Positions 1 through 5,147 are shown, numbered from the stretch's first letter. The stretch is DNA of 5,824 bases from Massilioclostridium sp965141735 (GCA_965141735.1 CBCSOX010000175.1:1-5824), one strand, 5' to 3'. Notes: generated from the sequence alone by a model not told the origin. Made by a program: numbers and translations.

Positions 1-331
1 AGTTGCAGCGCAGGTTGCAGTCGTGCGCAACGTGCAGGCACATCGCCTTAATTGGCGAGGAAACCATCTGACGGGAAAACTGTTCGTAATCATCCTCGCT
101 GAACAGCAATCCATTGTGATAAAGCTTATAGAGCTCTTCATAGCATTCATCAATTTCCTCAACAGAATAGTCGGAGAAATAGTCGCTGTAAAAACTCTGC
201 GGCGCCTGCTCCTCGAGCGGCGGAGTGATGTAGTTGAGCATCGCATAGGTCAGGTCATCGACAACATGAACACCGCCGCTGTGCACATCCAAGACGATGT
301 TGTATCCGTTGAGTCTGTATTTATGTATCAT
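1..331 (-). CDS. scfB: SCIFF peptide maturase, radical SAM enzyme (N-terminal 110 codons, cut by window edge)
   Basis: This is the enzyme expected to install thioether cross-links in the SCIFF precursor encoded just upstream. Translating the minus strand from ATG at 331 gives an open frame of 110 codons that runs off the window. Residues 1-90 begin MIHKYRLNGYNIVLDVHSGG, the region that forms the peptide-binding (RRE-like) domain in the family. Residues 97-109 read MCLHVAHDCNLRC, with C105 and C109 being the first two ligands of the CxxxCxxC SAM iron-sulfur motif; the third falls outside. The auxiliary-cluster SPASM domain should lie beyond the edge. GGAGG at 341-337, five bases before 331, fixes the start; an in-frame ATG at 343 would overlap that site. 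No clear promoter is visible in the 113 bp after the scfA terminator, so expression is probably by read-through. Family identity is very secure from sequence plus context; full length and intactness cannot be judged. Confidence 0.95.
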   Translation of the reverse strand, partial: MIHKYRLNGYNIVLDVHSGGVHVVDDLTYAMLNYITPPLEEQAPQSFYSDYFSDYSVEEIDECYEELYKLYHNGLLFSEDDYEQFSRQMVSSPIKAMCLHVAHDCNLRCN

Positions 332-419
332 AACTACCTCCATGGTTTTCTTTTCAAATTCCATCGGACCGAAAATTTGTCCAACTCCGTAAAAATACAC
401 GGAATCGGTTTTCTTTTTT

Positions 420-445
420 CTATGGAAAACGCTTCCTTTTCATAG
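420..445. repeat. Imperfect inverted repeat between scfA terminator and scfB
   Basis: CTATG (420-424), a bulged G (425) and AAAA (426-429) pair with TTTT (437-440) and CATAG (441-445) around a 7-base loop, giving nine base pairs. It begins in the T-rich tail of the scfA terminator and lies ahead of scfB. It could be a post-termination RNA hairpin or 3'-end protector on read-through transcripts, or a protein-binding site. The sequence alone does not decide. Confidence 0.4.
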
Positions 446-475
446 AAAGAAAACCCGCCCGCGAGACGGACGGGT
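445..475 (-). terminator. Intrinsic terminator directly after scfA
   Basis: On the minus strand a 9-bp stem forms from 475-467 and 461-453 around a 5-base loop (466-462). It includes one G-T pair that becomes G-U in RNA but a C-A mismatch in plus-strand RNA, so it favours minus-strand termination. The stem is followed by a broken T tract (TTTTCTTTC, 453-445). It starts 20 bp after the scfA stop codon and separates the precursor from its maturase gene. Confidence 0.85.
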
Positions 476-495
476 AAAACACGCGGAACGAAAGA

Positions 496-642
496 TTATT
501 TGCTTTTGCGTTCGCATTTTTGATTTGCAACGGTGCAGGAGGTCTTGCAGGCCGACTGGCAGGAAGCCTGGCATTCGCCGCAGCCGCCCTTTGCCGCAGT
601 GTTTTTCAGGTTCGCTTCATTCAGAGTTTTGATATGTTTCAT
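496..642 (-). CDS. scfA: SCIFF (six-cysteine) ranthipeptide precursor
   Basis: This is a 48-residue ribosomally made precursor peptide, the substrate of the radical SAM maturase downstream. Residues 1-20 (MKHIKTLNEANLKNTAAKGG) are the leader, recognised by the enzyme. The core holds six cysteines at 21, 24, 28, 32, 36 and 43 with the family block CQSACKTSCTVANQ (28-41). Cys32 and Thr37 fall at the positions reported to be thioether-linked in the characterised Clostridium thermocellum homologue CteA. The length fits the name six cysteines in forty-five residues. The frame extends upstream to an ATG at 687, but AAGGAG at 655-650 lies seven bases before 642, the family motif starts there, and 687 is almost at the predicted transcription start, so 642 is the start. 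The peptide has no signal peptide and its biological role is unknown. It has its own promoter upstream and a terminator downstream. Confidence 0.97.
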   Translation of the reverse strand: MKHIKTLNEANLKNTAAKGGCGECQASCQSACKTSCTVANQKCERKSK

Positions 643-649
643 TACAATT

Positions 650-655
650 CTCCTT
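650..655 (-). promoter_or_regulatory. Ribosome binding site fixing the scfA start
   Basis: AAGGAG lies seven bases upstream of the ATG at 642. It selects the 48-residue SCIFF peptide over a 63-residue frame that would begin at 687 and add 15 residues not belonging to the family. Confidence 0.85.
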
Positions 656-698
656 ACATAGTTTTTGAGCAGTTCACACTCTCTCATTATTTCTTCAT

Positions 699-727
699 AT
701 TATACCACAGCACGACATCTTTTTCAA
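699..727 (-). promoter_or_regulatory. Sigma-A promoter of scfA
   Basis: The -35 box TTGAAA (727-722) and a perfect -10 box TATAAT (704-699) are separated by 17 bp on the minus strand. Transcription should start near 692, giving a leader of about 50 nt before the scfA ATG. The promoter begins 13 bp after the stop codon of the TIGR04086 membrane protein gene, with no terminator between, so scfA can also be reached from upstream. Confidence 0.9.
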
Positions 728-740
728 GCAATGATCTGTT

Positions 741-1139
741 TTATCTGCGCGATTTTTTTGAATTGACCCCGAGCACCCCACCGAGGGCTGCGGCTGCGAG
801 AATGACGATGAACTTGGTCAGGGACTGTCCACCCCCGAAGCTTCCAGCAGATGCCAGGCTGGAAATCGCGAGAATGACGACAAAAATCACCCCGCTGACC
901 AGGCCGATCACCAGTCCCTTTCTGCCGATTGCCCTCGAGGCGATGTAGCCTGCTAAAAACGCTCCCAAACCGCCCGCAATAACGACGAGCAAAGAGAGGA
1001 TTCCGGCAGAGATGGAAAACTTGGTGATCGCCACCGCAAAGAGGGCGAAAAGGACGAGGATGAGCACCGTGCCAGACACCGTCCCAAAAATGAATGGCTT
1101 GATATAATCTTGCAGTTTCAACGAGTTGTTCTCATTCAT
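741..1139 (-). CDS. TIGR04086/YrzE-like small membrane protein
   Basis: This is a 132-residue integral membrane protein of unknown function. Four hydrophobic segments are visible, at about residues 15-38, 44-66, 74-95 and 108-125. Small-residue motifs (GGLGAFLAGYIASRAIGRKG around 57-76; AAAALGGVLG near 115-124) and a basic tail KKSRR suggest tightly packed helices with a cytoplasmic C-terminus. Size, topology and position between yajC and the SCIFF genes match the TIGR04086 family, to which Bacillus YrzE belongs as I recall. The frame is open upstream to 1322, but AGGGGG six bases before 1139 and the start of plausible protein there favour 1139. The upstream 61 codons read as structured non-coding sequence. 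There is no terminator before scfA, so a transcript could carry both. A role beside SCIFF (immunity, export or sensing) is only a guess from neighbourhood. Confidence 0.85.
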   Translation of the reverse strand: MNENNSLKLQDYIKPFIFGTVSGTVLILVLFALFAVAITKFSISAGILSLLVVIAGGLGAFLAGYIASRAIGRKGLVIGLVSGVIFVVILAISSLASAGSFGGGQSLTKFIVILAAAALGGVLGVNSKKSRR

Positions 1140-1145
1140 AGTGAT

Positions 1146-1151
1146 CCCCCT
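1146..1151 (-). promoter_or_regulatory. Ribosome binding site fixing the TIGR04086-family start
   Basis: AGGGGG lies six bases before ATG 1139 and just three bases after a 7-bp GC-rich hairpin (1173-1155). This supports the 132-residue protein over the 193-residue open frame and places the site directly against a stable RNA structure. Confidence 0.65.
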
Positions 1152-1154
1152 ATC

Positions 1155-1358
1155 GCCCGCGGGTTGCGCGGGCAGAAATACTAGATACAAAATCCTGACA
1201 GCCCCCGGCTGGCTCAACGATTGGACAATGTATCTATATGCGCCGTAGATGTAAAATAGACGCGGCGCAGCCGGTGGATTTTGTTCTGCATTCAAAACTG
1301 TCTGTGACCTGACGGCGTGCACAGCCCCCTACGACAGATTCGACAGTTTTTCAGGTCA
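1155..1358 (-). promoter_or_regulatory. Densely structured leader upstream of the TIGR04086 gene (candidate cis-regulatory RNA)
   Basis: Four consecutive structures are seen directly. First, two interleaved perfect helices: 1294-1302 with 1342-1350 (9 bp) and 1305-1312 with 1351-1358 (8 bp), in pseudoknot order. Second, TGCGCCG/CGGCGCA, 1239-1245 with 1263-1269. Third, TAGATACA/TGTATCTA, 1182-1189 with 1229-1236, enclosing CAGCC/GGCTG at 1199-1203 and 1207-1211. Fourth, GCCCGCG/CGCGGGC, 1155-1161 with 1167-1173, three bases before the ribosome binding site. None carries a T tract, so they are not ordinary terminators. I do not recognise a known riboswitch or T-box consensus. The minus strand is favoured because the next gene there follows immediately, but the repeats alone fit either strand. 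The linkers joining the two interleaved helices are 0 and 2 nt, so both at full length may be strained; partial or alternating pairing is possible. Confidence 0.5.
1330..1345 (-). promoter_or_regulatory. Possible tandem Spo0A-box-like sites
   Basis: The minus strand carries TGTCGAA (1345-1339), an exact match to the 0A-box core, followed by TGTCGTA (1336-1330, six of seven). Their starts are nine bases apart; head-to-tail Spo0A boxes usually repeat at about ten. A further TTGTCGC lies on the plus strand at 1360-1366. The sites overlap the interleaved helices, so the match may be incidental. Confidence 0.25.
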
Positions 1359-1593
1359 ATTGTCGCAGTGTACATCTTTCCATTTTTCTATAATTCTCCT
1401 CGCACTGTGCGCGGCCTATCCCCTAGGCGGCTGAATCCGGCTAATGTATTCTATGCCCTATACCCTGTGGATATCTCCAGTTGCCACCCAATAAGGGCTC
1501 CCTTGGTCACGAGCTTTCTTGCAGGATGCCTGACATGAACGCCTTTTCCCACTCCCGGTAGAGCTGGCGGTTTCCATACACTAAAGCGACAAC
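1359..1593. other. Intergenic stretch after yajC without a supported gene
   Basis: No full-length gene is supported on either strand. On the minus strand a possible sporulation-type promoter has -10 GGCATAGAAT (1457-1448) and an ATAT-containing -35 (AGATATC, 1476-1470) with a 12-bp gap, like a sigma-E arrangement with a poor -35. A 5-bp hairpin GCCTA/TAGGC lies near 1420-1435. A short peptide-like frame ends at 1507. A start ATG at 1382 would give a 10-residue peptide ending inside the interleaved repeats. None is strong alone. Confidence 0.35.
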
Positions 1594-1625
1594 AAAAATA
1601 TCCGGCGGAAGCTCCGCCGGATATT
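1594..1625 (-). terminator. Strong intrinsic terminator of yajC
   Basis: A 13-bp perfect stem (1625-1613 with 1609-1597, loop of three) lies two bases beyond the yajC stop codon and ends in a T run on the minus strand (1598-1594, then GTT). It should isolate yajC from the downstream membrane protein and SCIFF genes. Confidence 0.92.
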
Positions 1626-1627
1626 GG

Positions 1628-1948
1628 TTACACGTTGCTGAGGGATTCGTTGCTCTGGACAGCCCAGCGTTTGATGCGGATTTTGCTGCGGTCGCTGCCT
1701 GTTTCCAGCACAATCGTGTCTTCCTTAATGTTGACCACGCGGCCCACGATCCCGCCGGCTGTGACAACCTCGTCACCGACCTGAATGTTGTTGCGCATCG
1801 CCTGCGTTTCTTTGTCCCGCTTTTTCTGGGGACGGATGATCAGCAGGTACATGATCAGGAACATAACTGCGAGCATGATAAACGGCATCGCCATTGAGAG
1901 CATTCCGCCGCTCTGTCCGGCTGCCTGATCCAACAAAGATAAATTCAT
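1628..1948 (-). CDS. yajC: Preprotein translocase accessory subunit YajC
   Basis: YajC is a small single-span membrane protein that associates with the SecDF part of the Sec translocon. This one has 106 residues, the usual family length. A short N-terminal segment (1-16) is followed by one hydrophobic helix (about 17-39, MAMPFIMLAVMFLIMYLLII). Next come the family signature RPQKKRDKE (39-47) and a soluble domain with VGDEVVTAGGIVGRV (57-71). The start at 1948 is supported by GGAGG at 1959-1955, six bases upstream. It has its own promoter and terminator, so it is a one-gene transcription unit. In Clostridia yajC commonly lies near SCIFF genes and secDF, which fits the genes that follow here. 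An overlapping frame to 1961 is a shadow. Confidence 0.96.
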   Translation of the reverse strand: MNLSLLDQAAGQSGGMLSMAMPFIMLAVMFLIMYLLIIRPQKKRDKETQAMRNNIQVGDEVVTAGGIVGRVVNIKEDTIVLETGSDRSKIRIKRWAVQSNESLSNV

Positions 1949-1987
1949 AAACTTCCTCCAAATAAAGATATAGGATTCATAAAATTA

Positions 1988-2016
1988 ATTATAGCCTGTC
2001 CGGGTGAACTTTTCAA
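1988..2016 (-). promoter_or_regulatory. Sigma-A promoter of yajC
   Basis: TTGAAA (2016-2011) and TATAAT (1993-1988) are 17 bp apart on the minus strand, with an A/T-rich start region. The hexamers and spacing are the same as at scfA. A small inverted repeat, AGAAT/ATTCT (2016-2027), abuts the -35 box. The predicted leader before the yajC ATG is roughly 35 nt. Confidence 0.9.
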
Positions 2017-2078
2017 GAATCAATTCTCCAAAATTATGAAATAGTTGTAAACTATGCGTCGATTCTGCAAAGATCCCG

Positions 2079-3470
2079 TTAAGATTTGGATTTGATGTAG
2101 GCGTCAATGGATTCAGCAGCTGTTTTGCCCGCTCCCATCGCCAGGATTACAGTGGCGGCTCCGGTGACCGCATCCCCGCCTGCGTAAACGCCCTCGCGGG
2201 TGGTCTTCATGCTCTCGTCCGCGACGAGGCAGCCGCGCTTGTTGGCCTCAAGATTTTTTGTGGTGGCGCGCAGCAGCGGGTTGGGGGAAGTTCCGATCGA
2301 CATAATGACCGAGTCCACCTCGAGCACAAAGTTGGAACCTGGGATTTCCACCGGGCGGCGGCGGCCGCTCTCATCCGGTTCGCCGAGCTCCATCCGCACG
2401 CACTCGATGCCGGTGACATGGCCCTGATCGTCGCCGAGGATGCGGACAGGATTGGTGAGAAGCTGGAAGTCGATTCCCTCCTCCTTGGCGTGGTGAACCT
2501 CCTCCGCGCGCGCCGGAAGCTCTTCTTCGCTGCGGCGATAGACGATATAGACGTTTTCGGTGCCCAGACGCTTTGCGCTGCGCGCCGCATCCATCGCGAC
2601 GTTGCCGCCGCCGACCACAGCGGTCGCTTTGCTCTTGCGAATCGGGGTGTCGTACTCCTCGAGATACGCTTTCATCAGGTTCATGCGGGTGAGGAATTCG
2701 TTGGCCGAATACACTCCGACCAGGCCCTCGCCCGGGATGTTCATGAAGCGGGGCAGGCCGGCGCCCGAGCCGATGAACACCGCCTCAAAGCCCATCTCGT
2801 CAAACAGCTCGTCGATCGAGAGGACCTTGCCAATGACCATATTCGTCATGATCTGCACGCCGAGTGTCTCGAGCTTGTCAATTTCTTTTTTGACAATTGC
2901 CTTGGGGAGCCGGAATTCGGGAATGCCGTAGACGAGCACGCCGCCCGCAGTGTGGAACGCCTCAAAAACGGTCACCTCATAGCCGAGTTTCGCAAGGTCG
3001 CCCGCGCAGGTGAGCCCAGCGGGACCCGCGCCGATGACAGCGACCTTGTGCCCGTTGGACGCGGGTTTTTCCACCCTGTCCGAGCCGTTTTTCATGTACC
3101 AGTCGGCGACAAACCGCTCGAGCCGGCCGATTGCAACCGGCTCTCCCTTAATGCCGCGCACGCATTTGCTCTCACACTGGCTCTCCTGCGGGCAGACCCG
3201 TCCGCAGACGGCGGGCAGAGAGTTGGTTGAGGTGATCACCTCATAGGCCTTGCTGAAGTCGCCCTCCGCCACGCACTGAATAAACTCGGGGATGCGCACC
3301 TTGACCGGGCAGCCGCTGACACAAGGCTTGTGCTTGCAGTTCAGGCAGCGCTTGGCCTCTTCGATCGCCATCTCCTCGGTGTAGCCGATTGCGACCTCTT
3401 CGAAGTTTTTGTTTCTCACATCCGGCGCCTGTTCGGGCATCGGGACTTTGGTCAGGGACATATTAGGCAT
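2079..3470 (-). CDS. nfnB: NfnB, large subunit of electron-bifurcating NADH-dependent reduced ferredoxin:NADP+ oxidoreductase
   Basis: NfnAB catalyses NADH + 2 reduced ferredoxin + 2 NADP+ = NAD+ + 2 oxidised ferredoxin + 2 NADPH in the cytoplasm. The protein has 463 residues. C42, C45, C50 and C54 plus a second group C89, C93, C99 and C103 serve the two [4Fe-4S] clusters. The FAD-binding fold starts at GAGPAGL (147-153) with acidic E170. The NADP(H) site has GGGNVAMD (287-294) and YRRSEEELPAR (311-321). The closing flavin motif is GGDAVTGAATVILAMGAGKT (431-450). Members are often labelled glutamate synthase small subunit (GltA), but no large glutamate synthase gene is present and the partner is NfnA. 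The start at 3470 overlaps the nfnA stop by 8 bp, implying translational coupling; GGAGG lies 11 bases upstream. An ATG at 3461 is a poorer alternative. Confidence 0.93.
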   Translation of the reverse strand: MPNMSLTKVPMPEQAPDVRNKNFEEVAIGYTEEMAIEEAKRCLNCKHKPCVSGCPVKVRIPEFIQCVAEGDFSKAYEVITSTNSLPAVCGRVCPQESQCESKCVRGIKGEPVAIGRLERFVADWYMKNGSDRVEKPASNGHKVAVIGAGPAGLTCAGDLAKLGYEVTVFEAFHTAGGVLVYGIPEFRLPKAIVKKEIDKLETLGVQIMTNMVIGKVLSIDELFDEMGFEAVFIGSGAGLPRFMNIPGEGLVGVYSANEFLTRMNLMKAYLEEYDTPIRKSKATAVVGGGNVAMDAARSAKRLGTENVYIVYRRSEEELPARAEEVHHAKEEGIDFQLLTNPVRILGDDQGHVTGIECVRMELGEPDESGRRRPVEIPGSNFVLEVDSVIMSIGTSPNPLLRATTKNLEANKRGCLVADESMKTTREGVYAGGDAVTGAATVILAMGAGKTAAESIDAYIKSKS

Positions 3471-4311
3471 CGGTTCTCACACCTCCGGTCAGTCTGCAGA
3501 TATGTTCGTTTTCCTCCTGCTCCATCTCGCGGTAGTTCGCGTTGCGGCGCATGAGCTCCTCAAAATCGACCTGGTGGCCGTCAAAGTCGGGGCCGTCCAC
3601 ACAGGCAAATTTGGTCTCTCCCCCGACATGGACGCGGCAGCAGCCGCACATACCGGTTCCGTCGATCATGATCGGATTGAGGGAAACCATTGTTTTAATA
3701 TTGTAGGGTTTGGTGACCTGGCAGACAAATTTCATCATCGGGATCGGACCGATCGCAACGACGAGATCGTACTGGTTGCCCGCGTCAATCAGCTCTTGGA
3801 GCGCGTTGGTAACAAAACCGTGTTTGCCGTAGCTGCCGTCATCGGTGGTGATGATGAGGTTGTCACTCACCGCCTTCATCTCCTCCTCAAGAATGACGAT
3901 CTCCTTGGAACGGAAGCCGGCGATCATGTCGACATGGGCGCCCATGCCGTGCAGCGCCTTTGCCTGCGGGTATGCGATCGCGCAGCCGACGCCGCCGCCG
4001 ATGACAGCGACGCGTTTGGCATCGCCAAAATGGGTGGGGACGCCGAGCGGGCCGACAAAGTCGCGAATGCTGTCGCCCTCATTCATCGAGCCGAGCAGCT
4101 TGGTCGCACGGCCGACGGTCTGGACAATGATCGTCACAGTGCCCTTTTCCCGATCAAAATCCGCAATCGTGAGCGGCACCCGCTCCCCGTGCTCGTCGGT
4201 GCGGAAGATGATGAACTGGCCGGGCTGGGCTTTTTTCGCAACAAACGGGGCTTCGATCTCCAAGAGGACAACCGAGCTGTTGAGCTGCCTCTTTTTCACT
4301 ATCTTGAACAT
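3463..4311 (-). CDS. nfnA: NfnA, small FAD/[2Fe-2S] subunit of the NfnAB transhydrogenase
   Basis: This 282-residue subunit carries the NAD(H) site and passes electrons to NfnB. The ferredoxin-reductase-like fold has the flavin motif RVPLTIAD (44-51), the nucleotide motif VIGGGVGCAIAYPQAKAL (103-120), DDGSYGKHGFV (157-167) and AIGPIPMM (186-193). The [2Fe-2S] site reads D217-x4-C222-x2-C225-x11-C237: aspartate stands where the related PyrK subunit has the first cysteine. As I recall, a three-Cys-one-Asp cluster is characteristic of Nfn small subunits, so this separates it from dihydroorotate dehydrogenase electron-transfer subunits. AAGGAG at 4324-4319, seven bases upstream, supports the start. 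It is the first gene of a two-gene operon with its own sigma-A promoter. Confidence 0.94.
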   Translation of the reverse strand: MFKIVKKRQLNSSVVLLEIEAPFVAKKAQPGQFIIFRTDEHGERVPLTIADFDREKGTVTIIVQTVGRATKLLGSMNEGDSIRDFVGPLGVPTHFGDAKRVAVIGGGVGCAIAYPQAKALHGMGAHVDMIAGFRSKEIVILEEEMKAVSDNLIITTDDGSYGKHGFVTNALQELIDAGNQYDLVVAIGPIPMMKFVCQVTKPYNIKTMVSLNPIMIDGTGMCGCCRVHVGGETKFACVDGPDFDGHQVDFEELMRRNANYREMEQEENEHICRLTGGVRTDA

Positions 4312-4345
4312 ACCATCGCTCCTTCTAAGTTTTAGACTAACGATT

Positions 4346-4374
4346 ATTATACTTCATTTATTGAGTTTTTGCAA
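4346..4374 (-). promoter_or_regulatory. Sigma-A promoter of nfnAB
   Basis: The -10 box TATAAT (4351-4346) is perfect and the -35 box TTGCAA (4374-4369) matches four of six bases, with a 17-bp spacer. It begins 14 bp beyond the stop of the YdcF-like gene, with no hairpin terminator between, so some read-through from upstream is possible. The A/T-rich gap contrasts with the GC-rich genes on both sides. Confidence 0.82.
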
Positions 4375-4388
4375 CCTTTTCCGCCAGA

Positions 4389-5147
4389 TTATGCAAACAG
4401 CCACGCCTGCAAAACAGCGGGAATTTCCCGCAACCAAAAAGCAATGAGCAGGTCGGGGCGCGTTTCACACGGAATCGATTGGGAATCAAGCTGTATTCTG
4501 TCAGCGTACAGCTGCGCCCGGTAGTGGTGAAACCGGTCGGTGACGATGACAGCGGCCTTCCCAAGCCCTTTTTCCTCCATCATCCGCTTGCTGTTGCTGA
4601 GGTTGGTTTGCGTGTTGACCGATTGATTTTCCTCCAAAATGCGCTGAGGCGAAATTCCTTTTTCAGCGAGATACTTCTTCATGATCTCCGCCTCGGAATA
4701 CATTTCGTCCTTTCCCTTTCCGCCCGATACAATGCAATTTGCCCGGGGGTTTTCCTTCAAAAACTCCGCTGCCTTGTCAAGTCTCCCCGCGAGCATCACG
4801 CTCGGCTGGTCCTCCTTGATGTGGCAGCCCAGGACGATGACAGTCCCGTCAAAATCCCGTCCCTGATAGGAACGGAAGCCAAAGAGCATAAAGCAGGAAA
4901 TGACGAGCGCAAACAAGGCGCCGAACGCCACGAGCACGCACAGCACCTTGTGTATCAAATTGAGCGCGCAGTTGTGCCTGAGGTTTGCCACCCGGGGCAG
5001 GTTGGCGCAGAGAAGCACCACAAGCCCAAGCGCGATCAGCAGGGCGGAAACGCCCCGGCTGGTCAGCGTCACAAGGGTAAACAGCCCGAACAGGACTAAG
5101 AGCAGCGCAATGCAGTTAAAAAACACCCATCCAATTCTTTTGAACAT
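4389..5147 (-). CDS. YdcF/ElyC-family (DUF218) membrane-anchored protein
   Basis: The protein has 252 residues. Three hydrophobic helices come first (about 7-28, 33-50 and 65-91). A DUF218 domain follows (about 101-235), beginning GTVIVLGCHI and carrying SGGKGKDEMYSEAEIM (141-156), the NTQTNLSNS segment (178-186) and VTDRFHHYRA (202-211). Family members such as SanA and ElyC affect the cell envelope in enterobacteria; the biochemical reaction is not established, so no substrate is assigned. The frame is open to 5204, but GAGGAG (5162-5157) nine bases before 5147 and the onset of a membrane-protein N-terminus (MFKRIGWVFF) favour 5147. The upstream glycosylhydrolase stop codon overlaps this ribosome binding site, so the two genes are very probably co-transcribed. 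Confidence 0.88.
   Translation of the reverse strand: MFKRIGWVFFNCIALLLVLFGLFTLVTLTSRGVSALLIALGLVVLLCANLPRVANLRHNCALNLIHKVLCVLVAFGALFALVISCFMLFGFRSYQGRDFDGTVIVLGCHIKEDQPSVMLAGRLDKAAEFLKENPRANCIVSGGKGKDEMYSEAEIMKKYLAEKGISPQRILEENQSVNTQTNLSNSKRMMEEKGLGKAAVIVTDRFHHYRAQLYADRIQLDSQSIPCETRPDLLIAFWLREIPAVLQAWLFA

Noticed and set aside
23..445. Plus-strand 140-codon frame at the window start
   Set aside because: It is opposite the scfB start and extends through the scfA terminator region; no domain is recognisable and the minus-strand identity is secure.
643..687. Fifteen extra residues on the SCIFF precursor from ATG 687
   Set aside because: The site is only a few bases after the predicted transcription start and has no ribosome binding site; AAGGAG and the family motif both indicate 642.
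1155..1173. GC-rich hairpin as an intrinsic terminator
   Set aside because: The 7-bp stem has no T run on either strand and is followed directly by a ribosome binding site.
1140..1322. Sixty-one-codon N-terminal extension of the TIGR04086-family protein
   Set aside because: The frame is open, but it lacks a good ribosome binding site at 1322, reads as atypical protein and overlaps dense inverted repeats. A proper site precedes 1139 and the family begins there.
1272..1382. Short upstream reading frames on the minus strand (10 and 27 codons) starting at 1382 and near 1375
   Set aside because: Spacing to the nearest GAGGAG is 12 and about 20 bases. The frames lie across the interleaved repeats and have no clear coding character, so a leader peptide cannot be supported.
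2028..2065. Terminator after nfnB
   Set aside because: Only a weak 6-bp hairpin (ATAGTT/AACTAT) with three following mixed bases is seen. It is too weak, and lacks the T tract needed, to call.
2079..3470. Glutamate synthase small subunit (GltA/GltD)
   Set aside because: The fold is shared, but no large glutamate synthase subunit is present and the gene overlaps nfnA with its Asp-ligated cluster motif, so NfnB fits better.
3463..4311. Dihydroorotate dehydrogenase electron-transfer subunit PyrK
   Set aside because: The first cluster cysteine is replaced by Asp217, and no pyrD or other pyrimidine gene is adjacent.
2418..4335. Long plus-strand open frames opposite nfnA and nfnB (200-308 codons)
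   Set aside because: These are antisense shadows of GC-rich genes. They read as runs of A, R, D, H and V without recognisable domains, while the minus strand has clear motifs.
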